Of a stretch of DNA of 64,000 nt, positions 1 through 9,360 are shown one piece after another. Below the pieces are notes generated by a model. That model saw nothing but the letters and a program-made list of their open reading frames with translations, searched no databases and was not told the origin of the DNA. The position numbers and the translations under genes are program-made. Positions within the stretch are counted from its first letter, which is position 1; the number at the start of each line of letters is the position of its first letter. This DNA comes from JAUIIK01 sp963745675 (GTDB taxonomy: Bacteria; Chloroflexota; Chloroflexia; Thermomicrobiales; CFX8), in NCBI GenBank assembly GCA_963745675.1, contig CAVUYM010000015.1, forward strand, positions 36,698-100,697, given 5' to 3'.

Positions 1-101
1 TATGCGTCATAGATCGCTTCGAATCCATCCGCAGCCGTCACGCCGCTCATCTGGCGTTCGGTCGAGATCGTGCTGCCACGATTGGTTGTCGCTACGCTCA
101 T
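1..101 (-). CDS. N-terminus of an unidentified protein, cut by window edge
   Basis: An ATG at 99-101 on the minus strand opens a frame with no stop to the left edge. It follows a plausible ribosome binding site (GGGGAA about eight bases upstream). The visible protein begins MSVATTNRG and runs 33 residues, ending FEAIYDA at the edge. That ending is vaguely like the start of sigma-factor region 2, but far too short to assign. No function is claimed. Confidence 0.5.
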   Translation of the reverse strand, partial: MSVATTNRGSTISTERQMSGVTAADGFEAIYDA

Positions 102-332
102 GATTCATTCCCCTGTCCACGCGTAGTCCATGTCCGTCACTGCTTAGACCGGTGACGCGAAACTTCCTTACACTTTTCGCGCAGAAGATTGCACTCAGTT
201 GCCCCGCTAGACTCACGATAGGTGAGCAAGCGGTTGGTGCACATCCGGAGGCTTACGGATTCGGGGTTACGTATACTGCCCAGCCGGTAGTGCGCCAGGC
301 GTCAGATGTCATCAGGACGAGGATTAGAGCAC

Positions 333-1076
333 GTGAGAGATAACGATAAACCAATATCAAACGAGGCGAACATCCGTGCCTGGTCGCGAGTGGAAGAATC
401 CGAGTTAGAGGCATTCGGCGACGAAGGCGACTTCGCGCGGCAATACCTGCTAACACCGGCACTCCTCGACCTGTTGGGCGACGTGGCAGGCCAGAAGATC
501 CTCGATGCCGGAGCCGGGAATGGCTATCTCTCACGAATGCTGGCCCGCATAGGCGCAACAGTCACCGCCGTTGAACCTGCCGACGGTCCCTATCGCTACA
601 TCGTCAGACGCGAGACGGAAGATCCGCTCGGGATCGAGGTGCTGCAACAGGATCTGTCGACGATGACGCAGATCGATGGGAAATTTGACTTCGTCATCGC
701 CAATATGGTCCTGCTCGATATTCCCGACTTTCGACCGGCGATAGCGAACGCGCTGCGGGCACTCAAACCGGAAGGCGCATTCATCTTCTCGCTGGAACAC
801 CCTTTTACGGACGTCACCGATCGCTCAGAATTGCCATTCCGGACCAGCGACTATTTCAGCGAGCGCGCCTTCCCACGCACTTTCGCCCACAATTTTCATC
901 GGACGCTGGAAACGTATGTTGACGCTGTGGCCGACTGTGGTGCGGTCATCGAGCGCATCAAGGAGCCACGCCTGGCCAGCGATGTGGCGGAGCGCCACCC
1001 GGACCGCGCCTGGGCCAGTAGGCTACCAGCCTTCATCATTCTCAAAGCTCGAAAGCTGGATGGACTCCACCGATAG
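333..1076 (+). CDS. class I SAM-dependent methyltransferase
   Basis: This is a small-molecule-type class I methyltransferase of about 247 residues; the substrate is unknown. Motif I is clear (ILDAGAGNGYLS), followed by the acidic end of strand beta 2 (VTAVEPADG), the acidic loop DLSTM and the motif IV region FDFVIANMVLLDIPD. A post-motif stretch LRALKPEGAFIFSLEHPF is typical of the UbiE/Methyltransf_11 group. The GTG at 333 is preferred because GAGGA lies nine bases upstream. An ATG at 306 is in frame but has no visible ribosome binding site. It appears monocistronic, and the 500-base gap downstream belongs to nrdJ control. Confidence 0.8.
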   Translation: MRDNDKPISNEANIRAWSRVEESELEAFGDEGDFARQYLLTPALLDLLGDVAGQKILDAGAGNGYLSRMLARIGATVTAVEPADGPYRYIVRRETEDPLGIEVLQQDLSTMTQIDGKFDFVIANMVLLDIPDFRPAIANALRALKPEGAFIFSLEHPFTDVTDRSELPFRTSDYFSERAFPRTFAHNFHRTLETYVDAVADCGAVIERIKEPRLASDVAERHPDRAWASRLPAFIILKARKLDGLHR

Positions 1077-1254
1077 CAACTCCCCGAAGGCTCATGGCCA
1101 ATGTGATCGCGCAGCGGTGTGACTGTGTGTCGCAATGCGATCGATCTCCTCGACCAGTTGATCTGGGAATCAGGGAACATTTAGGTAGGTATGGATTACC
1201 GTCGAACGGCCTCTGTTTGACCGGATCTGCGCTAGATACTTGTTTCTATAGCAC

Positions 1255-1278
1255 TGTACGTATATAGTGTACGTACAC
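1255..1278. promoter_or_regulatory. direct repeat of TGTACGTA upstream of nrdJ
   Basis: TGTACGTA occurs at 1255-1262 and again at 1268-1275, a 13-base period. Each copy contains the self-complementary core GTAC. The segment TATATAGTGT at 1261-1270 also matches one half of an NrdR box, but the other half does not. This may be a binding site for an unknown regulator or a weak third NrdR site; evidence is limited to the repeat itself. Confidence 0.3.
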
Positions 1279-1327
1279 TTTGGCACGGGGTAGGGAGTTG
1301 GCTGTTACGGTGACACCATGGCAACTC

Positions 1328-1432
1328 TTGACCGTTCCATGACCGACCGCTACACTAGATCTTGCGTCTCTTCTCACCACATCACACTAGATATGGTGTT
1401 TATAGATCAAGTGTTCTGATTTCTGGTATACT
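1328..1432 (+). promoter_or_regulatory. candidate promoters of nrdJ
   Basis: Two promoter-like elements are visible. The first is TTGACC (1328-1333), a 17-base spacer, then TACACT (1351-1356), which overlaps the first NrdR box. The second is an extended -10 element, TGGTATACT (1424-1432), without a convincing -35, located just after the second NrdR box. Either would leave a leader of about 150 to 220 bases before the nrdJ start. No B12-box of a cobalamin riboswitch was recognised in that leader. Confidence 0.5.
1352..1399. promoter_or_regulatory. pair of NrdR boxes upstream of nrdJ
   Basis: Two 16-base sites, ACACTAGATCTTGCGT (1352-1367) and ACACTAGATATGGTGT (1384-1399), resemble the known NrdR consensus of two ACAC/GTGT half-sites around an AT-rich centre. 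They are separated by exactly 16 bases, the usual spacing that puts both boxes on the same face of DNA. NrdR is a zinc-finger, ATP-cone repressor of ribonucleotide reductase genes; its gene is not in this window. Site position and downstream gene agree, so the call is fairly strong. Binding itself is inferred. Confidence 0.7.
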
Positions 1433-1585
1433 TAGACGTTCACCGTTTTGATGCGAGGATCAACGAGTCGAACGGCTTCGGAAACGTACCGGAGATCACT
1501 GGTAACTATATTTCCGGAGGGCTGACGGCCCCGCGCAAGGCGAGAGTCGACGGGTCCGCTTCCCGGTAGTGAAGGATCGAGGAGA

Positions 1586-4500
1586 ATGGCTACCGATCCC
1601 ACCACCCTGGAGCAGGATAGCTTCAAGGAACCAACCGAACGAGTGGGCACCCGCGAGCGGGTACCCAGCGCTCACCAAGGCGTCCGCACGGGCCTCAAAG
1701 TCTCGCGGCGCTACACCGAAGCCGGTCAGGACCCCTACGACACGATCGAATGGGCCAGCCGCTCGTCGCGGATTACCAATCCCGACGGTACCGTCGTCTT
1801 CGAGATGAATGACGCCGAGATCCCGAAGTCCTGGTCGCAGGTCGCGACCGACATCATGATCTCGAAGTATTTCCGCAAAGCCGGTGTTCCCCAGCTCGAC
1901 GCCGATGGCAACGCCATCATCGACGAGGCTGGCGAGCCGGTGCTCGGTCCAGAGCAGTCAGCCAAGCAGGTCATCGACCGGCTGGTCGACACCTGGCGGC
2001 ACTGGGGCGAGCAGTACGACTACTTCGCCTCTGATATGGATGCCTGGGCATTTGCCGATGAGCTGAAGTACATGCTCGTCCACCAGATGTCTGCACCGAA
2101 TTCGCCGCAGTGGTTCAACACCGGCCTCAACTACGCCTACGGCATCACCGGCCCCAGTCAGGGCCACTACTATGTCGATCCCGTATCCGGCGAGTTGATG
2201 CTCTCCGAGGATTCCTACTCCCGGCCGACCCCGCACGCCTGCTTCATCCAGTCGGTCAACGACGATCTCGTTGGCGAGGGCGGCATCTTCGATCTGCTTA
2301 CTCGTGAGGCGAGAGTCTTCAAGTACGGCTCCGGCACCGGCTCCAACTTCTCGAAGATCCGCGCCGAGGGCGAACCGCTCTCCGGCGGCGGCACCTCGTC
2401 CGGCCTGATGAGCTTCCTGAAGGTGCTCGACCGGGCAGCCGGGGCGATCAAGAGCGGCGGCACGACCCGCCGGGCGGCCAAGATGGTCGTCGTCGACATC
2501 GACCATCCCGACGTCGAAGAGTTCATCAACTGGAAGTCGAACGAAGAGAAGAAGGTCGCGGCGCTGATCGCAGCCGGCTACTCGGCTGACTTCAACGGCG
2601 AGGCCTACGCCACCGTCTCCGGCCAGAACGCCAACAACACCGTCCGGATCACCGGCGACTTCATCGACGCCGTGCTCAACGACGAAGAGTGGCATCTGAC
2701 CCGCCGCACCGACGGCTCGGTCCATCGCACGGTCAAGGCACGCGACCTCTGGGATCAGATCTCGGACGCCGCCTGGACCTCGGCTGACCCCGGCCTGCAG
2801 TACGACACGACGATCAACGAGTGGCACACCAGCCCGCAGTCGGGCCGGATCAATGGCAGCAACCCCTGTTCCGAGTACATGTTCCTCGACGACACGGCCT
2901 GCAACCTGGCCTCGCTCAACCTGATGACCTTCTACGACAGCGAGAGCCAGAGCTTCGACATCGAGAGCTTCAAGCACGCCAGCCGCCTCTGGACGATCGT
3001 GCTCGAGATCAGCGTCCTGATGGCGCAGTTCCCGAGTGCCGAGATCGCCCGTCGCAGCTACATCTTCCGCACGCTCGGTCTTGGCTACGCCAACCTGGGC
3101 GCGCTGCTGATGAACATGGGCCTGCCCTACGACTCCGACGAGGGCCGCGCAATCTCGGCCGCGATCACGGCGATCATGACCGGCGAGAGCTACGCGACTT
3201 CGGCCGAGATGGCGCGCGAGTTCGGGCCGTTCCCCGGCCATGCCGAGAACGCCGCCGACATGCTGCGGGTCATGCGCAACCATCGCCGGGCCGCTTACGA
3301 CGCCCACCGCGAGGACTACGAAGGTCTCACCGTCGTCCCGCCCGGCATCGACGCCCACGACTGCCCGGCCGAACTGCTGGCTGCCGCCCGCGACGCCTGG
3401 GATCGTGCGCTCGAATTGGGCGAGCAGTGGGGTTACCGCAACGCTCAGACGACGCTGCTGGCTCCGACCGGCACCATCGGTCTGCTGATGGACTGCGACA
3501 CGACCGGCGTTGAGCCGGACTTCGCGCTGGTCAAATTCAAGAAGCTGGCCGGTGGCGGCTACTTCAAGATCGCCAACCAGTCGATTGCCCCGGCGCTGAC
3601 AGCCCTCGGCTACAGCGACGACGCAGGTCAAGGAGATCATCACCTACGTGCTCGGCACGCTGACGCTCGACGGCTCGCCGCACATCAACCGTCACACGCT
3701 CAAAGAGCGCGGTCTGAATGATGCCGACATCGACAAGATCAACGCGTCGCTGGTGGGCGTCTTCGAGCTGCCCTTCGCCTTCAACATCTGGACGCTCGGC
3801 GAAGACGCCCTGCGCCGGATGGGTCTGACCGAGAAGGACTGGAATGCGCCCGGCTTCGACCTGCTGCGTGCCGTCGGCTTCAGCCGCCAGCAGATCGACG
3901 AGGCCAACGAGGTCATCTGCGGCATGCAGACGATCGAGGGCGCGCCGCACATCAAGGACGAGCATCTGGCCGTCTTCGACTGCGCCAACCGCTGCGGCAA
4001 GACCGGCACCCGCTTCATCCACTACACCGGCCACATCCGGATGATGGCCGCCGCCCAGCCCTTCCTCTCCGGCGCGATCTCGAAGACGATCAACATGCCG
4101 AACGAGGCGACCCACGAGGATATCGAGCACGCCTACATGGCCGGTTGGGATCTGGCGCTCAAGGCGCTGGCGCTCTACCGCGACGGCTCGAAGCTCAGCC
4201 AGCCGCTCTCATCCAAGTCCGACGCTAAGGAGGACGAGGAAGAAGGATCGACGAAATCGTCGCCGAGGCTGCCAGCGGCAGGCATGCCGACGAAGCGCGC
4301 CCGCTGACGACGAACGTTGATGGCTTCCGGCCAGTCCGCCGCCAGCTTCCGGCTCGCCGTCGTGGCGTGACCCAGGAAGCCCGGGTCGCCGGTCACAAGC
4401 TCTACCTGCGCACCGGCGAATATGACGACGGCACCCTCGGCGAGATCTTCATCGACCTCCACAAAGAGGGCGCGACGATGCGTTCGTTGATGAACTGTTT

Positions 4501-5118
4501 CGCCATCGCCGTCTCGAAGGGTCTGCAGTACGGCGTGCCGCTGCAAGAGTTCGTCGACACCTTCACCTTCACCCGCTTCGAGCCGCAGGGCATGGTCGAC
4601 GGCCACCCGAACATCAAGATGGCGACCTCGATCATCGACTACGTCTTCCGCGCCGTCGGCTACGACTACCTCGGCCGCGACGATCTGGTCCAGGTGCCCG
4701 ACGAGCACCACGAGCCGATCGCCCCGCCGCAGCTGCCGGTGATCGAAGCCAAGCCCGCCCCGCCGGTCATGAACGGCAACGGCAACATAGCCACACCAAT
4801 GGCAACGGTCATAGCAATGGCAACGGCAGTAACAGAGCCGCTGCGCGGCCGCCGGAAGGCGAGATGGAAGTCGTCGCCGTCGCCCGGCTGGAGCCGCCGA
4901 AGGCCAAGGCCCAGAGTGCGACGCTCAGCATCGAGGCTAGCGAGCATATCGAGGTCAGCTACAGCGCCTCGTCAGGTCCAGCCCCGAGCGGCATGGAAGC
5001 CCAGCTCAGCGCGATGATGGGCGACGCCCCGATGTGCGACGTCTGCGGCCACATCACCATCCGCAACGGCGCCTGCTACAAGTGCCTCAACTGCGGCAAC
5101 AGCCTCGGCTGTTCGTAG
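1586..5118 (+). CDS. nrdJ: adenosylcobalamin-dependent ribonucleotide reductase NrdJ (three frameshifts as sequenced)
   Basis: Class II reductase converting ribonucleotides to deoxyribonucleotides with a B12-generated thiyl radical, in the cytosol. The N-terminal part shows SPQWFNTGLNYAYG and the core shows NGSNPCSEYMF (C428) and ACNLASLNL (C439), followed by PTGTIGLLMDCDTTGVEPD. The C-terminal part has LRTGEYDDGTLGEIFID and a zinc-ribbon tail with CDVC and CYKC-x2-C, ending GNSLGCS. Reading frame changes near 3627 (after GYSDD), near 4246 (before IDEIVAEAA) and near 4788 inside an Asn-Gly linker coded by repeated AAtGGCAACGGC units. Conserved sequence resumes after each break, so indel errors are likely. 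Joined length is about 1,177 codons, normal for this family. The start follows AAGGATCGAGGAGA. Expression is probably repressed by NrdR through the upstream boxes. Confidence 0.9.
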
Positions 5119-5136
5119 AGTTCTGATGTAGCAAGA

Positions 5137-5170
5137 GCCCCCGCGTGCTGACCGGTATGCGGGGGCATTT
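5137..5170. terminator. terminator between nrdJ and the ParE-type gene
   Basis: A perfect 8-base stem GCCCCCGC (5137-5144) / GCGGGGGC (5159-5166) with a 14-base loop is followed by ATTTC. It lies between the convergent ends of nrdJ and the toxin gene and could serve both strands. Confidence 0.7.
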
Positions 5171-5199
5171 CAGTTCTCTGGGGCGTGAAACGACGCGAG

Positions 5200-5466
5200 C
5201 TATGAGCGATATGCATCCCGCCGGTGACGGACTTGCAAAATGCGGATAATCTCGTGACCCGCCTCCATCGCCAATGTGAAAATGACCCGGTAGTCTCCTA
5301 CGCGCAACCGAAATGCGCGCTCCCGGGAGCCACGCAGCCGTCTGACGTCGCCGTGCCCGGAATCGACGTAGCGATCGATCGCGAGCTGGATGCGAGACGC
5401 GACCTGCGCATCGAACGCCCGCAAGTCACGTTCGGCGCTCCGCGACCATTCAGCCCGGCGAGTCAA
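5200..5466 (-). CDS. ParE/RelE-superfamily toxin
   Basis: An 88-residue basic protein that fits the ParE/RelE toxin fold: the N-terminal helix WSRSAERDLRAFD, then the strands REEAFRL-like RERAFRLRVGDYRVIFT, and a C-terminal strand IIRILQVRHRRDAY. Such toxins either poison gyrase (ParE) or cleave mRNA on the ribosome (RelE); sequence alone does not decide between them. It follows the antitoxin-like gene with a 4-base ATGA overlap, which indicates translational coupling in one operon. Length is typical. Confidence 0.8.
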   Translation of the reverse strand: MTRRAEWSRSAERDLRAFDAQVASRIQLAIDRYVDSGHGDVRRLRGSRERAFRLRVGDYRVIFTLAMEAGHEIIRILQVRHRRDAYRS

Positions 5467-5801
5467 CGCGTTACGTTGGAGTGAGCGACCACATCTCCGC
5501 GCTCGAATTCAGCGAGAGATTCATCGATGGCTTCGAGGTCCTTATCGGTCAAGGGCTCGTCGTCTTCAGGGGCATGTGCAAGCGATCGAAGGACGGGATC
5601 GTTCGTGATTTCAGAGAGACGGGCGAGAAGCGCTTCGCATCTGGCTGGATCTTCCAGGAAAAACTCCCTGAACAGTCTGGCAAGGAGATCCTCGATTGCA
5701 GCCGGGTCGGAGGACGACACGAGATCGTACAGCTGTTCCGAGGTCATGCCGAGCACTATGTCGCAGGCGCTTCTTTTCTTCTGGTGAGATTGACTGGCCA
5801 T
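5463..5801 (-). CDS. antitoxin-like protein upstream of the ParE-type toxin
   Basis: An acidic 112-residue protein, or 94 residues if translation begins at the ATG at 5747 (MTSEQLYDL). The first 18 residues look unlike the rest and no start has a strong ribosome binding site. The C-terminal part LTDKDLEAIDESLAEFERG followed by a short polar tail resembles small antitoxins encoded before ParE/RelE toxins, where this segment wraps the toxin. The family was not identified precisely; the role rests mainly on position, acidity and the coupled overlap with the toxin gene. Confidence 0.6.
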   Translation of the reverse strand: MASQSHQKKRSACDIVLGMTSEQLYDLVSSSDPAAIEDLLARLFREFFLEDPARCEALLARLSEITNDPVLRSLAHAPEDDEPLTDKDLEAIDESLAEFERGDVVAHSNVTR

Positions 5802-5959
5802 ATGCGATGAGCGCCATTCGTTGATACGATGCGGTGGGTCAGCTACCAGAATTCTATCTCAGCCGAAGAAGCCTCCAGAAGATGGCCCTATCTGATGCCG
5901 AACTGGAGCTTGGTGGGGCTGGCGGATCCACAAGACGGTTCATCGTACCTGACAATACG

Positions 5960-6024
5960 TTGGCAAACAGCGTCGAGGTAGCTAAACTAGCATGTACGGA
6001 CCTTGCAGGTTCCAACTTGCAAGG
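5960..6024 (+). promoter_or_regulatory. promoter and inverted repeat before the ATPase gene
   Basis: TTGGCA (5960-5965), a 17-base spacer and TAAACT (5983-5988) form a good sigma-70-type promoter. Just downstream of the expected start lies an inverted repeat CCTTGCA (6001-6007) / TGCAAGG (6018-6024), usable as an operator or as a hairpin in the short leader. The ATPase GTG is at 6057. Confidence 0.5.
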
Positions 6025-6056
6025 TGATAGCTTGCTAACTGCTTGGAAGGCGCACT

Positions 6057-7481
6057 GTGGCTCAACCAGTCCCGACCATCTTTCTCAATCGCGAACGCGA
6101 GCTTGAACAGCTCGAGCGGATCTGGCAAACCGACGGCGCTCAGCTGGTAACCATCTGGGGGCGGCGGAGAGTCGGGAAGTCCGCGCTGCTGTCGCATTTC
6201 GCTGCCGGCAAACGCGCCGTCTATGTCTATGGAACCCGAATTGCCGAGCCGGATATTCTTGCCAATCTCTCAGCTTCCATTGCAACGGCATTCGGGCTCA
6301 ACTATCTCAGAGTGGGCGCATTGCCGTCCTGGCAGGACGCGCTCGATCTGCTCGCGGACGAGGTTCGCGATGAGCGCACACTCATCATCCTCGATGAATT
6401 CCCCTATCTCTGTGACGTCACCCAGGGACTTGACACGCTGGTGCAGCGCTGGTGGGACCTCGCAGGGCAATCCTCGAATGTCATGCTCGTCATTGCCGGA
6501 TCGACATTCTCCTTCATGTCGGAGCTCACCAGCTATGCCGGGGCGCTGCATGGACGTCGAACCGGACAGCTGGTCGTCGAGCCATTCGAGTACGACGACG
6601 CGGCATTGTTCTATGAACAGCTAGCCCCGGTCGATCGTGTTCGCGCCCACGCCTGTTTCGGCGGCACTCCAGCCTATCTGCGCTACTGGCAGCTGGACTG
6701 GCAGCTAGACGACGCAATAATGGCGACGTTTCTCAACCCCAACCACCTGCTCTTTCGCGAAGGTGAAGATCTCCTACGCACCGAGTTCCATCAGGAGGCG
6801 CTGTATGCCTCGATCCTGCGGGCAGTTGCACGCGGAGAACATCGCCCGAGTGATATTGCACGCGCTGTGGGTCGCGGCGGCGTCAACGAAATCGCCGATC
6901 ATCTCCGCAAGCTGCTGGATCTGCAGATGCTCCGGCGGGAGGTGCCGATCACTGAGCGCCACCGTCCGCGTTCACAACGGGTGCTCTACAAGCTGAACGA
7001 TCCCTACCTGCGCTTTTGGAACCGCTTTGTCTCGCCTGACCAATCATCGATCCAGCTCGGATATGCTGAAGAGGTCTGGCGCACGCGCATCGAGCCACGG
7101 CTCGACGAATTCGTCGCCAGTACGACCTGGGAAGAGCTTTGTACGCGGTACGTCCAAAGAACGGCAACGCTACAAGACGGCCATATTCGATTTACCGACA
7201 TCGGCCGTTGGTGGGACGGGCAAGATGAGATCGACATTGTCGGTGTTCACGACAATACCGTCACACTCGTTGGTGAGTGCAAGTGGAGCGTGCAGCCGGT
7301 CGACGAACGAGTGTTATCGGCGCTCCAGACGAAAGCACGGAAACTGAACCTGTCCACCGAACCGCTCTGGGTACTTGCAAGCCGCTCAGGCTTCTCCGAT
7401 GGTCTGCGACGGCGAGCCGAGCTGGGCGGCGTCCTGCTCGTCAGCCCGGAGGATATCTATGCCTCTGGTCTCGACAACTGA
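6057..7481 (+). CDS. AAA ATPase with C-terminal DUF234-like nuclease domain
   Basis: A 474-residue protein of the archaeal-type ATPase family. The P-loop is GRRRVGKS (residues 35-42), Walker B is LIILDEFPYL with D113/E114, and a sensor-like LVIAGSTFSFM follows. The middle carries a winged-helix region (PSDIARAVGRGGVNEIADHL). The C-terminal part has DEIDIVG (D393) and LVGECKW (E407, K409), the D-ExK pattern of PD-(D/E)XK nucleases seen in DUF234. The start is GTG with GGAAGG six to seven bases upstream. Relatives are scattered accessory genes whose cellular role is poorly known. Position beside a toxin-antitoxin pair and a nucleotidyltransferase suggests, but does not prove, a defence or stress role. 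Confidence 0.8.
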   Translation: MAQPVPTIFLNRERELEQLERIWQTDGAQLVTIWGRRRVGKSALLSHFAAGKRAVYVYGTRIAEPDILANLSASIATAFGLNYLRVGALPSWQDALDLLADEVRDERTLIILDEFPYLCDVTQGLDTLVQRWWDLAGQSSNVMLVIAGSTFSFMSELTSYAGALHGRRTGQLVVEPFEYDDAALFYEQLAPVDRVRAHACFGGTPAYLRYWQLDWQLDDAIMATFLNPNHLLFREGEDLLRTEFHQEALYASILRAVARGEHRPSDIARAVGRGGVNEIADHLRKLLDLQMLRREVPITERHRPRSQRVLYKLNDPYLRFWNRFVSPDQSSIQLGYAEEVWRTRIEPRLDEFVASTTWEELCTRYVQRTATLQDGHIRFTDIGRWWDGQDEIDIVGVHDNTVTLVGECKWSVQPVDERVLSALQTKARKLNLSTEPLWVLASRSGFSDGLRRRAELGGVLLVSPEDIYASGLDN

Positions 7482-7563
7482 CCGTAGCCACATAGTCCGG
7501 CGGCCGGCGCTAATTCGAAGCGGAACTCGACGGATTCCCAGAGGTGCTCGTGGATGCACTAAG

Positions 7564-8322
7564 CTACCCACTAGGTCGAACGCCGTCGATTATCGCGAGG
7601 ATGGCTTCCGATTGCCTTTCGTCTGCGACCAGCAAGATTGAATGCAGCCGTCCCGCCAGCGCATCGAGATCCCTGGTCGGCGCCTTTGGTGTGTGTGGAA
7701 CATCATACGACCCGAGAAACTTGCCATACTCCCGGTCGAGAAAATCCAGGAATTCGTAGTCGCCACGCAGAATCTTCTTGATACCGATGAACGACATGCA
7801 GATCAGGAAGTCGATGCGTTCGTGAAAGTCTTCAACGGTATCGGCAGCGGTATCGAGGACCCAAGATCCGCGCCGAAATGCGTCGTTGCCGGAGAGATGG
7901 CGAGCTTCGGGAAGGATGACGCTGGTTGATGCCGGGGCGAGGTAATAGTCGGCCTGGATCAGGGTACTGCCGACACGATGGATGACCAGGGTGTAGGAGC
8001 CGCCGAGCGGCCGGTTGCGCGGCGCTTCGTGGTGGATGACGACCTCGGCAATGTTGTTGAAGATCTCGAAGCGGCGTTCGATCAACTGCGTGATCTGGTC
8101 ATCGGGAACGGTGATCCAGAGGTCGATATCGCTCAGATCATCGCCGTCGCCGCGTGCCAGCGATCCGAAAAGGTGGATAGCAGAGGCACCCTCGCCTGCA
8201 AACATCGTCGCGGCGCAGGATAGGAGTTCATCGCGCCGAGCCATTGGACCGATCTTTTCAACATCACTATGCATAGATGTTGAGCTTAGCAAGTTCGAGC
8301 CTGCCAGGATCTGCCCCACCAA
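7564..8322 (-). CDS. nucleotidyltransferase-domain protein
   Basis: The N-terminal half carries the polymerase-beta-type nucleotidyltransferase signature: LFGSLARGDG (G53, S54) followed by DDLSDIDLW (D65, D67), the two metal-binding acids. The rest has no motif I recognise. Length (252 residues, or about 236 from the ATG at 8274) is larger than stand-alone MNT antitoxins and close to antibiotic adenylyltransferases or similar enzymes. Substrate is unknown. No HEPN partner gene is adjacent. The start is uncertain because none of three in-frame ATGs has a clear ribosome binding site. Confidence 0.7.
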   Translation of the reverse strand: MVGQILAGSNLLSSTSMHSDVEKIGPMARRDELLSCAATMFAGEGASAIHLFGSLARGDGDDLSDIDLWITVPDDQITQLIERRFEIFNNIAEVVIHHEAPRNRPLGGSYTLVIHRVGSTLIQADYYLAPASTSVILPEARHLSGNDAFRRGSWVLDTAADTVEDFHERIDFLICMSFIGIKKILRGDYEFLDFLDREYGKFLGSYDVPHTPKAPTRDLDALAGRLHSILLVADERQSEAILAIIDGVRPSG

Positions 8323-8498
8323 TGTGCTCGCAACCGGTACGCGTCGTGCTCAGCCGCAACCTGAGTCGGTCCGACTCTGACACGGGATTGTTGCAGGAGC
8401 GCGCCAAGGTTCACCGGTCTGTCACGAGCACGCTGATAGGGTGAGGATGGTGAAGTAGCAAGCCTGCGAGATGAGCGTGTAAATGAGAGTGGTGGAAC

Positions 8499-9230
8499 GT
8501 GGCGAATGCACAGCAATTGGACTTCTTAGTCGTGTCAGCGCATCCGGACGATGCCGAGGTGCAGATGGGCGGGACGGTGGTGAAACTCGTCCGCAAAGGG
8601 CTGGTTGGAGCTTTCCTCGACCTCTGCGACGGCGAGCCATCTGACTTCGATGCGCCAGGCGAACGGCAGGCACAGGCTGCACGCGCCGCCGCGATCCTCG
8701 GCGTCGAGCGGATCACGCTGGGCTTCCAGGACCGTTTCATTCAGGACACGATCGAAGCCCGGCTGGAGGTTGCCCGAGTCATTCGCGAGCGGCGACCCCG
8801 CATCGTCTTTTCGACCGCCGATGCCTTCGTCCATCCGGATCACGCCGCGATGGAGCCGCTCGCCCGCGCGGCAGTCTTCTATGCCCGGCTCAAGCACTGG
8901 GATCGCATCCCGGGCGGTGAGCTGCTGGCGGAGACCGAGCCCTGGGAGGTCGAGCGGCTCTTCTTTCCTCACTGCAAGATGGAGCCGGCCTGGGGCGAGT
9001 TCGGTTTCGCCGTCGACGTATCGGAGACCTACCACCTCAAACAACAGGCGCTGGCCGAGTACCGCTCGATCTTCCGGGTCGACGAGGGCGACCAGCTGCT
9101 CGAGCTTTACGAGGCGGAAGATGCTCTCAGCGGGCGTATCCTCGGCGTGCGTTACGCCGAAACCTTCCGCAGCCAGAGCCCGCTCGCCGTCGAGGATCCA
9201 ACTGTCTTCCTGCCGGGCGTCCACGCCTGA
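8499..9230 (+). CDS. PIG-L family zinc-dependent deacetylase
   Basis: LmbE/PIG-L-type N-deacetylase of 243 residues; family members remove acetyl groups from GlcNAc-containing small molecules such as thiol cofactor precursors or glycolipids. The zinc site is visible: AHPDD at residues 14-18 and HPDH at 112-115. GFQDRFIQDT follows the usual pattern. The start is GTG with a GAGAGTGG ribosome binding site. No bacillithiol or mycothiol gene adjoins it, so the substrate is open. Confidence 0.8.
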   Translation: MANAQQLDFLVVSAHPDDAEVQMGGTVVKLVRKGLVGAFLDLCDGEPSDFDAPGERQAQAARAAAILGVERITLGFQDRFIQDTIEARLEVARVIRERRPRIVFSTADAFVHPDHAAMEPLARAAVFYARLKHWDRIPGGELLAETEPWEVERLFFPHCKMEPAWGEFGFAVDVSETYHLKQQALAEYRSIFRVDEGDQLLELYEAEDALSGRILGVRYAETFRSQSPLAVEDPTVFLPGVHA

Positions 9231-9360
9231 TTCGAGAGAACAGGGCAGATCCGCGAACCCTGCAAACGCCCTCCTCGCAGGATTGCAAAAGGGCCCTGCG
9301 TCATTCAGACCGGAAGCCCATTAGTGCTCGTCCAGCGCTATCCGGGTGGTTTCGCGGAGA

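Noticed and set aside
1363..1585. Possible cobalamin riboswitch in the nrdJ leader
   Set aside because: The leader is long enough, but no B12-box-like sequence or matching stem was found.
1958..3643. 561-codon open frame antisense to nrdJ
   Set aside because: It lies wholly opposite nrdJ, has no recognised motif, and reflects GC-rich third positions of the true gene.
5834..6106. 90-codon frame before the ATPase gene
   Set aside because: It covers a promoter and an inverted repeat, has no ribosome binding site, and its protein is not like any family.
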